This document shows, piece after piece, positions 49,639 to 56,789 of a DNA stretch of 64,000 nucleotides. Position 1 is the first letter of the stretch, and the number at the start of each line of letters is the position of its first letter. Made by a program: the position numbers and the translations under genes. The stretch is from NCBI RefSeq assembly GCF_023498005.1, contig NZ_CP097289.1:5456001-5520000 (forward strand), in the 5' to 3' direction. A model generated the notes under the pieces. It did no database searches. It worked only from the letters and a program-made list of their open reading frames with translations, and was not told the origin of the DNA. This DNA is from Streptomyces durmitorensis. Its GTDB lineage: Bacteria; Actinomycetota; Actinomycetes; Streptomycetales; Streptomycetaceae.

Positions 49639-49886
49639 TGGAGGCTCATCGACGCCGAAAACGGACGGCCCGACGGAAGAGCTGGACAGTCCGGTGACGC
49701 CCAGCGAGGAGGTCGGCAGACGGCGCACCCCTCCGTCACCACCCACAGCCGCCCCCGTTGCTGTTGCTGCGTCTTTTGTGGTTGTTGGGCGCTGCTTCGG
49801 GGCGGGCATTGACGCCGCCCTCGGGGTCGGCCCAGCCCGTCGTGTAAACCCCGGTGTCCAACCCGTGGCCACGTTCGAACGTCAGG

Positions 49887-49975
49887 CGACGAAAGTCAGC
49901 CCCCACCGACCCGAGTGGGCCCACGGGGGATGGAGGCTCGCTCAGCCACCCACCCACACCAACCACGCTAATCAA
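49887..49975. repeat. Right arm of the foldback (89 bases)
   Basis: Complement of the left arm. It includes the TGA stop (49972-49974) of the leftward ATP-binding protein gene, so transcripts of that gene could read into the structure. Confidence 0.88.
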
Positions 49976-50436
49976 AGCCCTTCACCCGGGGTGCCGATGC
50001 CGTCCAGCTCCGCGCGGACCGTCTTTCCGATGGGCAGGCGGTCGAGAACGGCCCACCGGTCGGCCAGCGCCTCGACGAGAAGAAGCCCCCGCCCGCCGTC
50101 CGCCCCGGCCGGCGGGGCGGCGACGGTTCCTGGTCCGTCGACGCGACGCTCACCGCGCGGGTCCGACACGTCGATGCGGAGGGTCTGCGCATCGAGACTG
50201 AGCCGCACCTCGAAGTCGCGGCCGGGAACGTGGCCGTGGGTGACGGCGTTGGCGGCCAGCTCGGCGACGAGCAGCGCGGCGGTGTCCGAGGCGTCGGAGT
50301 CGTACGGGATGCCCCATGCGTTCAGGCGGTGCAGGGCGAGGTGGCGGGCGAGGCGTGCACCTCGCGGAGTGGAGCTGAACCGCTGGGCGAACACACGCTC
50401 GGTGACCGGGGCTTGGGGAGTCTGGCTGGGCGTCAT
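49972..50436 (-). CDS. ATP-binding protein (HATPase, anti-sigma factor RsbW-like)
   Basis: A 154-residue GHKL-type ATPase of the Streptomyces anti-sigma/regulatory kinase family. The start MTPSQTPQAPV (50436) is preferred to one ten codons earlier. The N box is VAELAANAVTHGHVPGRDFE with the Mg-binding Asn, the G1 box is IDVSDPRGERR, and the G2 box is GADGGRGLLLVEALADRWAV. Such genes commonly sit beside HTH (WhiJ-like) and DUF397 genes, which follow here on the opposite strand 159 bases away. The partner is presumably a sigma factor or the HTH protein. Confidence 0.9.
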   Translation of the reverse strand: MTPSQTPQAPVTERVFAQRFSSTPRGARLARHLALHRLNAWGIPYDSDASDTAALLVAELAANAVTHGHVPGRDFEVRLSLDAQTLRIDVSDPRGERRVDGPGTVAAPPAGADGGRGLLLVEALADRWAVLDRLPIGKTVRAELDGIGTPGEGL

Positions 50437-50595
50437 GGCCCCAAAGTGGCCGCCCGGGGGCTCCACTCACCAGGTCAGCGAATAGCACTCTGCGTCAGCG
50501 TACTAGTACGGAGAGCGGACAGGGGTGGCAACTGTCCGTAACCATACGTGAGTTGGGAGCGGGTCGCGGGGCAGGCGCAACGGAGGTGTCCTCGT

Positions 50596-51447
50596 ATGAC
50601 GGACGGTGCGGGCGGGTCGCCGGGATGCAGTGAGCCTGAGGTGTCGGACAGCCTGAGGACTTTCGGCGAGGTCTTCAAGGCCTTCCGTAAACGGGCGGGC
50701 CTGACCCAGGAGGAATTCGCCGAGTTGGTCGGCTACTCGGTTCAGACGGTCGCCAAGATCGAGCAGGGCCGCCGCTTTCCGCAGCCGGACTTCGTGGAGC
50801 GGGCGGAGGAGACTCTGGACGCCTTCGGGACGCTGCGGGGTGCGGCGCGGCATCTTTCGCGCCAGCCGGGGCTGGCGAGTTGGTTCCGGCAGTGGGCGAA
50901 GTTCGAGGCGGAGGCGGTGAGCCTGTACACGTACGAATGCCGGGTGGTGCCAGGCCTGTTGCAGACGGAGGCGTACGCACGGGCGGTGTCCTTCAGCGTG
51001 CCACCGCTGCCGGACGAGCAGCAGCTGAGCGAGCGCATCGCGGCGCGGCTCGCCCGCCAGGACCTGCTGGCCACGAGCCGGAAGCCGCCGACGGCGTTCA
51101 GTTTCATCGTGGAGCAGGCGGTACTTGAGCGGTATACGGGTGGGGAGGAAGTGGCGCGGGAGCTGTACGACCACCTCCTCGGCGTGATCGAGCGGCACTG
51201 GAACGTGGAGTTCCAGCTGATGCCCCTGCGACAGCCGGTGCATGCGGGGTTGGATGGGCCGTTGCGGCTGGCGGAGACGGCTGACAGTTGTTGGTTCGGC
51301 TACTCGGAAGGCCAGGAGAACGGACGCCTCATCACTGACGCGAAAGAGATGAGCCGCCTCCATCAGCGCTATGCCAAGATGCGCTCACAGGCCCTGACTC
51401 CAGAGGACTCCCTGGGCCTGTTGAAGCGATTGCGAGGAGCGCTATGA
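50596..51447 (+). CDS. WhiJ-like XRE family regulator with DUF5753 domain
   Basis: A 283-residue DNA-binding protein. ATG at 50596 (MTDGAGGSPG) follows GGAGGT eight bases upstream. The HTH reads FKAFRKRAGLTQEEFAELVG then YSVQTVAKIEQGRRFPQPDF. The remainder is the DUF5753 ligand/partner domain, with LYTYECRVVPGLLQTEAYAR, RQDLLATSRKPPTAFSFIVE and VHAGLDGPLRLAE. Family members such as WhiJ (developmental regulator) act with small DUF397 partners. The downstream DUF397 gene overlaps by 4 bases (ATGA). Confidence 0.93.
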   Translation: MTDGAGGSPGCSEPEVSDSLRTFGEVFKAFRKRAGLTQEEFAELVGYSVQTVAKIEQGRRFPQPDFVERAEETLDAFGTLRGAARHLSRQPGLASWFRQWAKFEAEAVSLYTYECRVVPGLLQTEAYARAVSFSVPPLPDEQQLSERIAARLARQDLLATSRKPPTAFSFIVEQAVLERYTGGEEVARELYDHLLGVIERHWNVEFQLMPLRQPVHAGLDGPLRLAETADSCWFGYSEGQENGRLITDAKEMSRLHQRYAKMRSQALTPEDSLGLLKRLRGAL

Positions 51448-51689
51448 ACACGTCCGACCTGGCTTGGTTCAAGAGCAGCTACAGCGGCTCGCAGGGCGAC
51501 GACTGCGTCGAGGTCGCCCTCTCCTGGCGCAAGTCCAGCTACAGCAGCGGCAGTCAGGGCGACTGCGTCGAGGTCGCCACGTGCCCCGAGGCCGTCCACG
51601 TACGGGACTCCAAGCTTCGGCAGAGTCCGCAGTTCGCGGTCCCCGCGGGAGCGTGGCAGTCCTTCCTCTCGTACGCGACGAAGGACTGA
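51444..51689 (+). CDS. DUF397 domain protein with a duplicated core
   Basis: An 81-residue partner of the upstream WhiJ-like regulator, coupled by ATGA overlap. DUF397 proteins normally have one W-x-K-S-S-Y-S-x-C-V-E-V-A module. Here it occurs twice: AWFKSSYSGSQGDDCVEVA, then SWRKSSYSSGSQGDCVEVA, before the usual VHVRDSKLRQSPQFAVPAGA tail. DUF397 proteins are thought to modulate their cognate HTH proteins, BldB-like in spirit; the mechanism is unclear. Confidence 0.9.
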   Translation: MNTSDLAWFKSSYSGSQGDDCVEVALSWRKSSYSSGSQGDCVEVATCPEAVHVRDSKLRQSPQFAVPAGAWQSFLSYATKD

Positions 51690-51707
51690 CGCGACGCCCG
51701 CCCCCCC

Positions 51708-52559
51708 TCACCCCGCGTGCAACATCAACCCGATCCCCGCCACCATCAACCCCGCCGCCACAAGCCTCGGCGCCCCGAACTTCTCCTTGAAGAAGATCGC
51801 GCCTATCGCCGCCCCGACGATGATCGAGGACTCCCTGAGCGCCGAGATCGGGGCCAGGTCCGCCTTCGTCTGGGCCCACAGGACCAGGCCGTACGCCGCC
51901 ACCGACAGAGCCGCGCCGAGCAGCCCCACCGCCGCGAACGGCCGCAGCCGCCCCACCAGTTCGCCCCGCCAGCGGTACGCCGCGTACAGCGGGATGGCGA
52001 GGCCCTCCAGGATCATCAGCCACGCGATGTAGCCCATGGAGGACCCGGAGGCTCGGACGCCGAGACCGTCCACCACCGTGTACGCCGCGATCGAGACACC
52101 CGTGGCCAGCGCCGCGCCGATCGCCGTCCAGTCGGGGCGTCGGCCCGATCCTCGTATGCCCCAGAGCGCCAACCCCGTCAGGCCCGCGCAGGAGACCGCG
52201 ACTCCCGCCGCCTGCCAGCCGTCCGGTACCTCGCCCGCGAAGACCGCGGCCAGGACGGTGACCACCAGCGGCGCCGTGCCGCGCGCGATCGGGTACGCCT
52301 GGCCGAAGTCGCCCAGCTTGAACGACTTCATGAGCAGGGCGTAGTAGCCGATGTGTATCAGTGCTGAGAGCACCAGGTACGGCCATGCCCCGGCCGCCGG
52401 TATCGCCGCGAACGGGGCGATCAGCAGGCCGATCAGCAACCCGCCGCCCGATATCAGCGTGAAGCCGACCAACTTGTCCGTGATGTGGTGCGCGATCGCG
52501 TTCCAGCACGCGTGCGTGACGGCGGCCAGCAGGACCGCCGCCGTGACCAGCGGCGTCAC
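51708..52559 (-). CDS. EamA/DMT family transporter
   Basis: A 283-residue membrane protein with about ten helices in two EamA repeats. The GTG start at 52559 (VTPLVTAAVLLAAVTHACWN) overlaps the YbaK stop (GTGA). Landmarks are THACWNAIAHHITDK, a DMT helix-1 pattern, YPIARGTAPLVVTVLAAVFA and ALRESSIIVGAAIGAIFFKE. The substrate is unknown. The overlap indicates co-translation with the YbaK-type deacylase. Confidence 0.9.
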   Translation of the reverse strand: MTPLVTAAVLLAAVTHACWNAIAHHITDKLVGFTLISGGGLLIGLLIAPFAAIPAAGAWPYLVLSALIHIGYYALLMKSFKLGDFGQAYPIARGTAPLVVTVLAAVFAGEVPDGWQAAGVAVSCAGLTGLALWGIRGSGRRPDWTAIGAALATGVSIAAYTVVDGLGVRASGSSMGYIAWLMILEGLAIPLYAAYRWRGELVGRLRPFAAVGLLGAALSVAAYGLVLWAQTKADLAPISALRESSIIVGAAIGAIFFKEKFGAPRLVAAGLMVAGIGLMLHAG

Positions 52560-53059
52560 TTGTCGAGCTCGAGCTCGCGCACGTTCACCAGGGTGCCGTT
52601 CGCGTGGTTGATCAGGTCCTTGGGGGACATCGGGAAGACCGCGTAGGGAGTGCCCGCCGCCGCCCACACCACGTCGTGGTCGAGCAGGGAGCGGTCCGCC
52701 AGGACGCGCGTCTTCGTCACGTGACCGAAGGGCGGTACGCCGCCGATCGCGTACCCCGTGGTCTCCCGGACGACGTCCGCCTTCGCGCGCGTCACCTTCG
52801 CCGCGCACAGCTCCCACCGCACGAGCTCCAGGTCGACCCGCGAGGCCCCGTCCATCAGGACAAGGACCGGCACCCCGTCCGCCGCGAAGATCAGCGACTT
52901 GCAGATCTGGCTCAGCTCGCAGCCGATGGCCGCCGCGGCCTCCTGCGCGGTGCGCGTCGCCTCCGGGAAGCGGCGGACCTCGTTGACCAGGTCAGCGAGG
53001 CCGAGCTCGGCCAGGGCGGCGGCGAAACGGGGGTGGGCGGGGGACTCTGTAGCGCTCAT
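52556..53059 (-). CDS. YbaK/EbsC family aminoacyl-tRNA deacylase
   Basis: A 167-residue protein of the YbaK/ProX editing family, which hydrolyses misacylated Cys-tRNA(Pro) or related species. The start at MSATESPAHPRF (53059). The invariant Lys is in GCELSQICKSLIFAAD. Further conserved parts are RETTGYAIGGVPPFGH and VLADRSLLDHDVVWAAAGTP. It is the first gene of a two-gene unit with the EamA transporter. The exact tRNA substrate cannot be told from sequence. Confidence 0.93.
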   Translation of the reverse strand: MSATESPAHPRFAAALAELGLADLVNEVRRFPEATRTAQEAAAAIGCELSQICKSLIFAADGVPVLVLMDGASRVDLELVRWELCAAKVTRAKADVVRETTGYAIGGVPPFGHVTKTRVLADRSLLDHDVVWAAAGTPYAVFPMSPKDLINHANGTLVNVRELELDK

Positions 53060-53138
53060 GCCCGGCACGCTAGCGGTCCGTGTACGGGGCACGCGACCAC
53101 GTATCCGCATATCGGACAGCCGGCACCGGGCAGAGCGA

Positions 53139-54914
53139 CTACCGACCCGCCTGGAACATCGCCCGCACCAGCGGCCCCGCCGAGTCGCCGCCGTGTCCGC
53201 CCTCCTGCACCACCGCTCCCGCCGCCAGATCACCGCGGTATGCCGTGAACCAGCCGTTGGGCTTCTTCTGGCCGTCGACCTCCGCGGAACCCGTCTTCGC
53301 GCCCATGTCGGAGCCGAGCCCGGACATGGGCTTCACCGCGGTGCCCGCGACAGCCGTGTAGTGCATCAGGTCTCGCAGCGCCGAAGCCGTCGCGCCCGAC
53401 ATCTTCCGGGGCGCCGTCGCGAGCGTGCGCTTGTCGACGTCCGGGGAGACCAGGTACGGCTGCTTGAACGTGCCCGACTTCACCGTGGCCGCCACCGACG
53501 CCATGTTCAGCGGGTTCATGCGGACCCCGCCCTGACCGATCAGCGACGCCCCCATCTGCGCGTCGCTCTGCACGGGGATCGCACCGTCGAAGGACGGGGC
53601 GCCGATCGACCAGTTGTCGCGGCCGAGACCGAAGACCTCCTGCGCCTGCTTGGTCAGGGAGTCGTTCTGAAGCTTCTTGGCCTGGCTGATGAAGGCCGTG
53701 TTGCAGGACCGGGCGAAGCTCGCGCGGAACGTGCCGTCCTTGATCTGGAACTTGTCGTCGTTCTGGAACTTCCAGCCGCCGTACGTCACGTACTTCGGGC
53801 ACGGATGCTTCTTGTCGACGCCCGCGAGGTTCTTCTCCAGGAGGAGGGACGACGTGATGACCTTCATCGTCGAGCCGGGGGCCAGCGAACCCTGGAACGC
53901 CGTGTTGAAGCCGCTGGGATTGGAGTTGGCGGCCGCCAGGATCTCGCCCGTGCTCGGCTTCACCAGGACCACCGACGCCTGCTTGCGCTTGCCCGTCTCC
54001 TTCTCCGCCGCCGCTTGGAGCGAGGCGTCGAAGGTCGTCTTCAGGGTGCCGGGGGTGCCGGGGGAGAGCGTGAGCAGCGTCTTGTCGGGCGTCGCCTTGG
54101 CGTCGTCCTTCGTCGTCGCCGACTTCTCGGCGTCCTTCGCGCTGTTCTTGCGTACGACGCGCAGCTCCACGCCCGCCTTGCCGCCGGCCTTGTCGCCGAA
54201 CTTCTCGCGCATGCTGTCGAGCACCGTGCCGAGGGAGGGGTACTTCGCCTTGGTCAGCTCGCCGCCGTCCCGGTCCACCGCCTTGATCGGCGGGTCCCCG
54301 GCCTCGCCGGTGACCAGGCGGTCGCCGTCCTTCAGGTCCGGGTGGACGACGGAGGGCTGCCAGCCGACCAGCGTCTTGCCGTCGTGCTTCCTGCGCACCA
54401 CGGTGAGCTCGGACTCGTAGGCGAAGGGCTTGCTCTTTCCCTCGTACGAGACCGTCGACGAGACCGAGAACGGCACCTTGGCGCCCGCCCGCTTGCCCGG
54501 CTCCATCTTCACCCGCGTGAGGTGGGAGTCCTTGGCGTACGCGGTGAGCGCGGTCTTCGCCGCCGTCCGGTCGTCCGTGAACGCCGCGGCCTTCGCCACG
54601 TCGCCCTTCTCCCACGCGGCGAGGAAGTCGTTCGTGGTGGCACGGACCTCGGCGGCCGTCGGCGGGCCCGCGGCCACCGGCTTCTCGTCGACCGTCGAGT
54701 CTCCGTCGTCGCCGGACGAGCCGCCGATCAGGCTGTACGCGGCGATGCCCACGCCGCACACGACCACGGCGGCGGCGCCGCCGAGCACACCGGGGTGCAC
54801 CTTGGCGCTCTTCGCACCAGGTGTGCCAGGTGTGCCCGGCGTACCGGGATTACCCGGTCTGCCCGTGATGATCTTGATGCCCTTGCGCTCGCTGGCGCGC
54901 CCTCGCTTGCCCAC
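53139..54914 (-). CDS. Class B penicillin-binding protein (transpeptidase with MecA-N domain), copy 1
   Basis: A 591-residue membrane-anchored D,D-transpeptidase. The GTG start at 54914 (VGKRGRASERKGIKIITGRP) follows GGAGGG. A Pro-Gly-Thr collagen-like cytoplasmic stretch precedes the single membrane helix (about residues 45-65). The NTF2-like MecA-N domain (TTNDFLAAWEKGDVAKAAAF) is followed by a dimerisation region and the catalytic domain. The active-site triad motifs are STMK (Ser348), SCN in FARSCNTAF, and KTG in MGAKTGSAEVDGQ. It is paralogous to the next gene, 87 bases upstream. Confidence 0.94.
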   Translation of the reverse strand: MGKRGRASERKGIKIITGRPGNPGTPGTPGTPGAKSAKVHPGVLGGAAAVVVCGVGIAAYSLIGGSSGDDGDSTVDEKPVAAGPPTAAEVRATTNDFLAAWEKGDVAKAAAFTDDRTAAKTALTAYAKDSHLTRVKMEPGKRAGAKVPFSVSSTVSYEGKSKPFAYESELTVVRRKHDGKTLVGWQPSVVHPDLKDGDRLVTGEAGDPPIKAVDRDGGELTKAKYPSLGTVLDSMREKFGDKAGGKAGVELRVVRKNSAKDAEKSATTKDDAKATPDKTLLTLSPGTPGTLKTTFDASLQAAAEKETGKRKQASVVLVKPSTGEILAAANSNPSGFNTAFQGSLAPGSTMKVITSSLLLEKNLAGVDKKHPCPKYVTYGGWKFQNDDKFQIKDGTFRASFARSCNTAFISQAKKLQNDSLTKQAQEVFGLGRDNWSIGAPSFDGAIPVQSDAQMGASLIGQGGVRMNPLNMASVAATVKSGTFKQPYLVSPDVDKRTLATAPRKMSGATASALRDLMHYTAVAGTAVKPMSGLGSDMGAKTGSAEVDGQKKPNGWFTAYRGDLAAGAVVQEGGHGGDSAGPLVRAMFQAGR

Positions 54915-54969
54915 TGACCCTCCGCAAATCCCAGAGCCCCCAAGCTCTGCACCGGAAGGCCCCACACTA

Positions 54970-54990
54970 GGGGGCTTTCATGAAGCCCCC
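54970..54990 (-). terminator. Hairpin between the tandem PBP genes
   Basis: GGGGGCTT (54970-54977) and AAGCCCCC (54983-54990) with a 5-base loop, just past the stop of the upstream PBP gene (copy 2). It suggests separate transcripts. Confidence 0.75.
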
Positions 54991-55001
54991 GACCAATCAC
55001 C

Positions 55002-56642
55002 TCAACTGCCTGCGGCAAGCACCGCCGCCACGATAGGACCCGCCGTATCGCCTCCGTGGCCGCCCTCCTGGGCCACCGCGGCGGCCGCCACGTCCCCTCG
55101 GTAGCCCGTGAACCAGCTGTTGGGCGTCTCCTGGCCGTCGACCTCCGCAGAGCCCGTCTTCGCGCCGATGCTGCCGCTGAGCCCGGCCATGGCGCGGGCG
55201 CCGGTGCCGCTGACCGCCGTGCGGTTCATCATCTGGCGCAGCTGCTGGACCGTGGACGCGGGCAGGCCGTCCGCCTGGGCCAGTTCACGGTCGTCCAGGC
55301 CCTGGGCGACGATGACCGGCTGCCGGAAGGCTCCCGTCATCGCGGTCGCCGTGACCGACGCCATGTTGAGCGGGTTCATCTGCACCTCGCCCTGGCCGAT
55401 CATGTTCATCGCGCGGTCGCCGCCCCCGGACGCGGGGACCGAGCCGTCCACCGTCCGGATGCCCACCTTCCAGTCGAGGCCAAGGCCGAACCGGTTCTGC
55501 GCCTCCTCGCTGAGGGTCCCGTCCGTCATGCCTTCCTCGTCGACCAGCTTCACGAACGCGGTGTTGCAGGAGCGCGCGAAGCTGTCCGCCAGGGTCGCGT
55601 TCTCGTCCGGGGCCAGGCCCGGCAGGTTGCTGACCGTGCGGCTCTGCCAGGTCGCGCTGTCCGGGCAGGGCGCGGGACCGCTCGCCTTCGCCACGCCCTT
55701 GTCGATGAGCGTCGCCGCCGAGACGATCTTCATCGTCGAGCCCGGGGCCATCTTGCCCTCGAAGGCCGCGTTGAACTCGTCCTGCCGGTGGTTGGCCACC
55801 GCCAGGACCTCGCCGGAGCTCGGCCGCACGGCGACCACCGAGGAGTTCGCGTGCCGCGCCACCGCCTTCTCCGCGGCGCGCTGCGCGGGCGCGCTCAGCG
55901 TCGTCCTCAACTGGCCCGCCTTGCCCTTGGCGAGCGTGAGGAGCGTCTCGGTTCCCGCGGCTTCATCGTCCGCGTCCCCGTGCTGGACGTAGAGCTCGAC
56001 GCCGGGGGTGCCGCCCGCCTTGTCGCCGTACTTCGCGCGCAGCTGGTCAAGGACCGGGCCGAGCGACGGGTAGTCCTTCTTGTCCAGGACCGTGCCGTGC
56101 CGGTCGACGGCCTGGATGGGAGGCGCCGCGGCCTCGCCGGTCCGCAGGGTGTCGTCCCTCTTCAGGTCCGGGTGGACGACCGAGGGGTCCCAGTCGACGA
56201 GCGCGCGGCCGGTGGTCTCGCCGCGCACGACGGTCAGTTCGGAGTCGTAGGCGAGCGCCTTGGTCTTCCCCTTGTGCGACACCGTGGCCCGGACGGAGAA
56301 CGGCACGATCGTGCCGGTCGCCCTGCCCGGTGTGAGCTTCACCTTCGTCAGGTGGGCGTCCTCGCGGTAGCCGGTCAGGATCTTCGAGGCCACTTCGGCG
56401 TTGTTCGTGTACGAAGCGGCTTCCTCGGCATCGCCCTTGGCCCACGCGGTGAAGAACTTCTCCGTCGTCGCGCCGATCTCGCCGCTCGTCGGCGGCCCCG
56501 TCTTCACGGCCGCCGGGCCCGCGGCCGGCGAACCGCCGCCCCCGGTCACGCCGTTCACCAGGTTGTACGCGCCGTACCCGGCGCCCCCCACCATGACTGC
56601 GAACACCCCGCCGACCAGAGTGACCTTTACCCCTTTGCGCAT
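55002..56642 (-). CDS. Class B penicillin-binding protein (transpeptidase with MecA-N domain), copy 2
   Basis: A 546-residue D,D-transpeptidase starting MRKGVKVTLVGGVFAVMVGG, with the membrane anchor right at the N-terminus. The MecA-N region reads TEKFFTAWAKGDAEEAASYT. Catalytic motifs are STMK with Ser302 (MAPGSTMKIVSA), SCN (FARSCNTAFVKL) and KTG (IGAKTGSAEVDGQ). It shares long near-identical blocks with copy 1, such as MNPLNMASV and the PNSWFTGYRGDVAA region, so it arose by tandem duplication. Copy 1 differs in its longer N-terminus. Related PBPs in Streptomyces contribute to sporulation or beta-lactam tolerance. Confidence 0.95.
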   Translation of the reverse strand: MRKGVKVTLVGGVFAVMVGGAGYGAYNLVNGVTGGGGSPAAGPAAVKTGPPTSGEIGATTEKFFTAWAKGDAEEAASYTNNAEVASKILTGYREDAHLTKVKLTPGRATGTIVPFSVRATVSHKGKTKALAYDSELTVVRGETTGRALVDWDPSVVHPDLKRDDTLRTGEAAAPPIQAVDRHGTVLDKKDYPSLGPVLDQLRAKYGDKAGGTPGVELYVQHGDADDEAAGTETLLTLAKGKAGQLRTTLSAPAQRAAEKAVARHANSSVVAVRPSSGEVLAVANHRQDEFNAAFEGKMAPGSTMKIVSAATLIDKGVAKASGPAPCPDSATWQSRTVSNLPGLAPDENATLADSFARSCNTAFVKLVDEEGMTDGTLSEEAQNRFGLGLDWKVGIRTVDGSVPASGGGDRAMNMIGQGEVQMNPLNMASVTATAMTGAFRQPVIVAQGLDDRELAQADGLPASTVQQLRQMMNRTAVSGTGARAMAGLSGSIGAKTGSAEVDGQETPNSWFTGYRGDVAAAAVAQEGGHGGDTAGPIVAAVLAAGS

Positions 56643-56789
56643 CGCGCGCCCCCTCCCCAGGAGCCCTCCCGAATGCGTCCGGGAGGGTGGTTCGCCCCGA
56701 ACCCTAAGCGGAGGAGGTGACGTACGAGGGAGCTGTTATCCGAAGGTGTCCAAGGTGCCCACTACATGGACATCGATGGCCCCCATGTC

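Larger units (their letters stand above)
49171..49971. other. Gene-free region of about 800 bases built as a large imperfect inverted repeat
   Basis: No reading frame here has convincing start, ribosome-binding site and codon bias together. Outer 90-base arms, a matching AAAAGAC-GCAGCAAC motif inside each half (about 49488-49503 and 49763-49778) and an inner 17-base pair make nested inverted symmetry. ATGGAGGCTC occurs three times (49322-49331 reversed, 49639-49648, 49930-49939). A 79-codon leftward frame (49975-49736) has fairly high GC3 but no recognisable product. Confidence 0.75.

Noticed and set aside
49171..49872. Upstream extension of the methyltransferase frame
   Set aside because: Low GC at third positions and low complexity; the methyltransferase has its own ATG with a good ribosome-binding site at 49170.
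49529..50485. A rightward open frame of about 318 codons through the foldback and over the ATP-binding gene
   Set aside because: No ribosome-binding site, Pro/Arg/Ala-rich shadow composition, and it is antisense to a gene with clear HATPase motifs.
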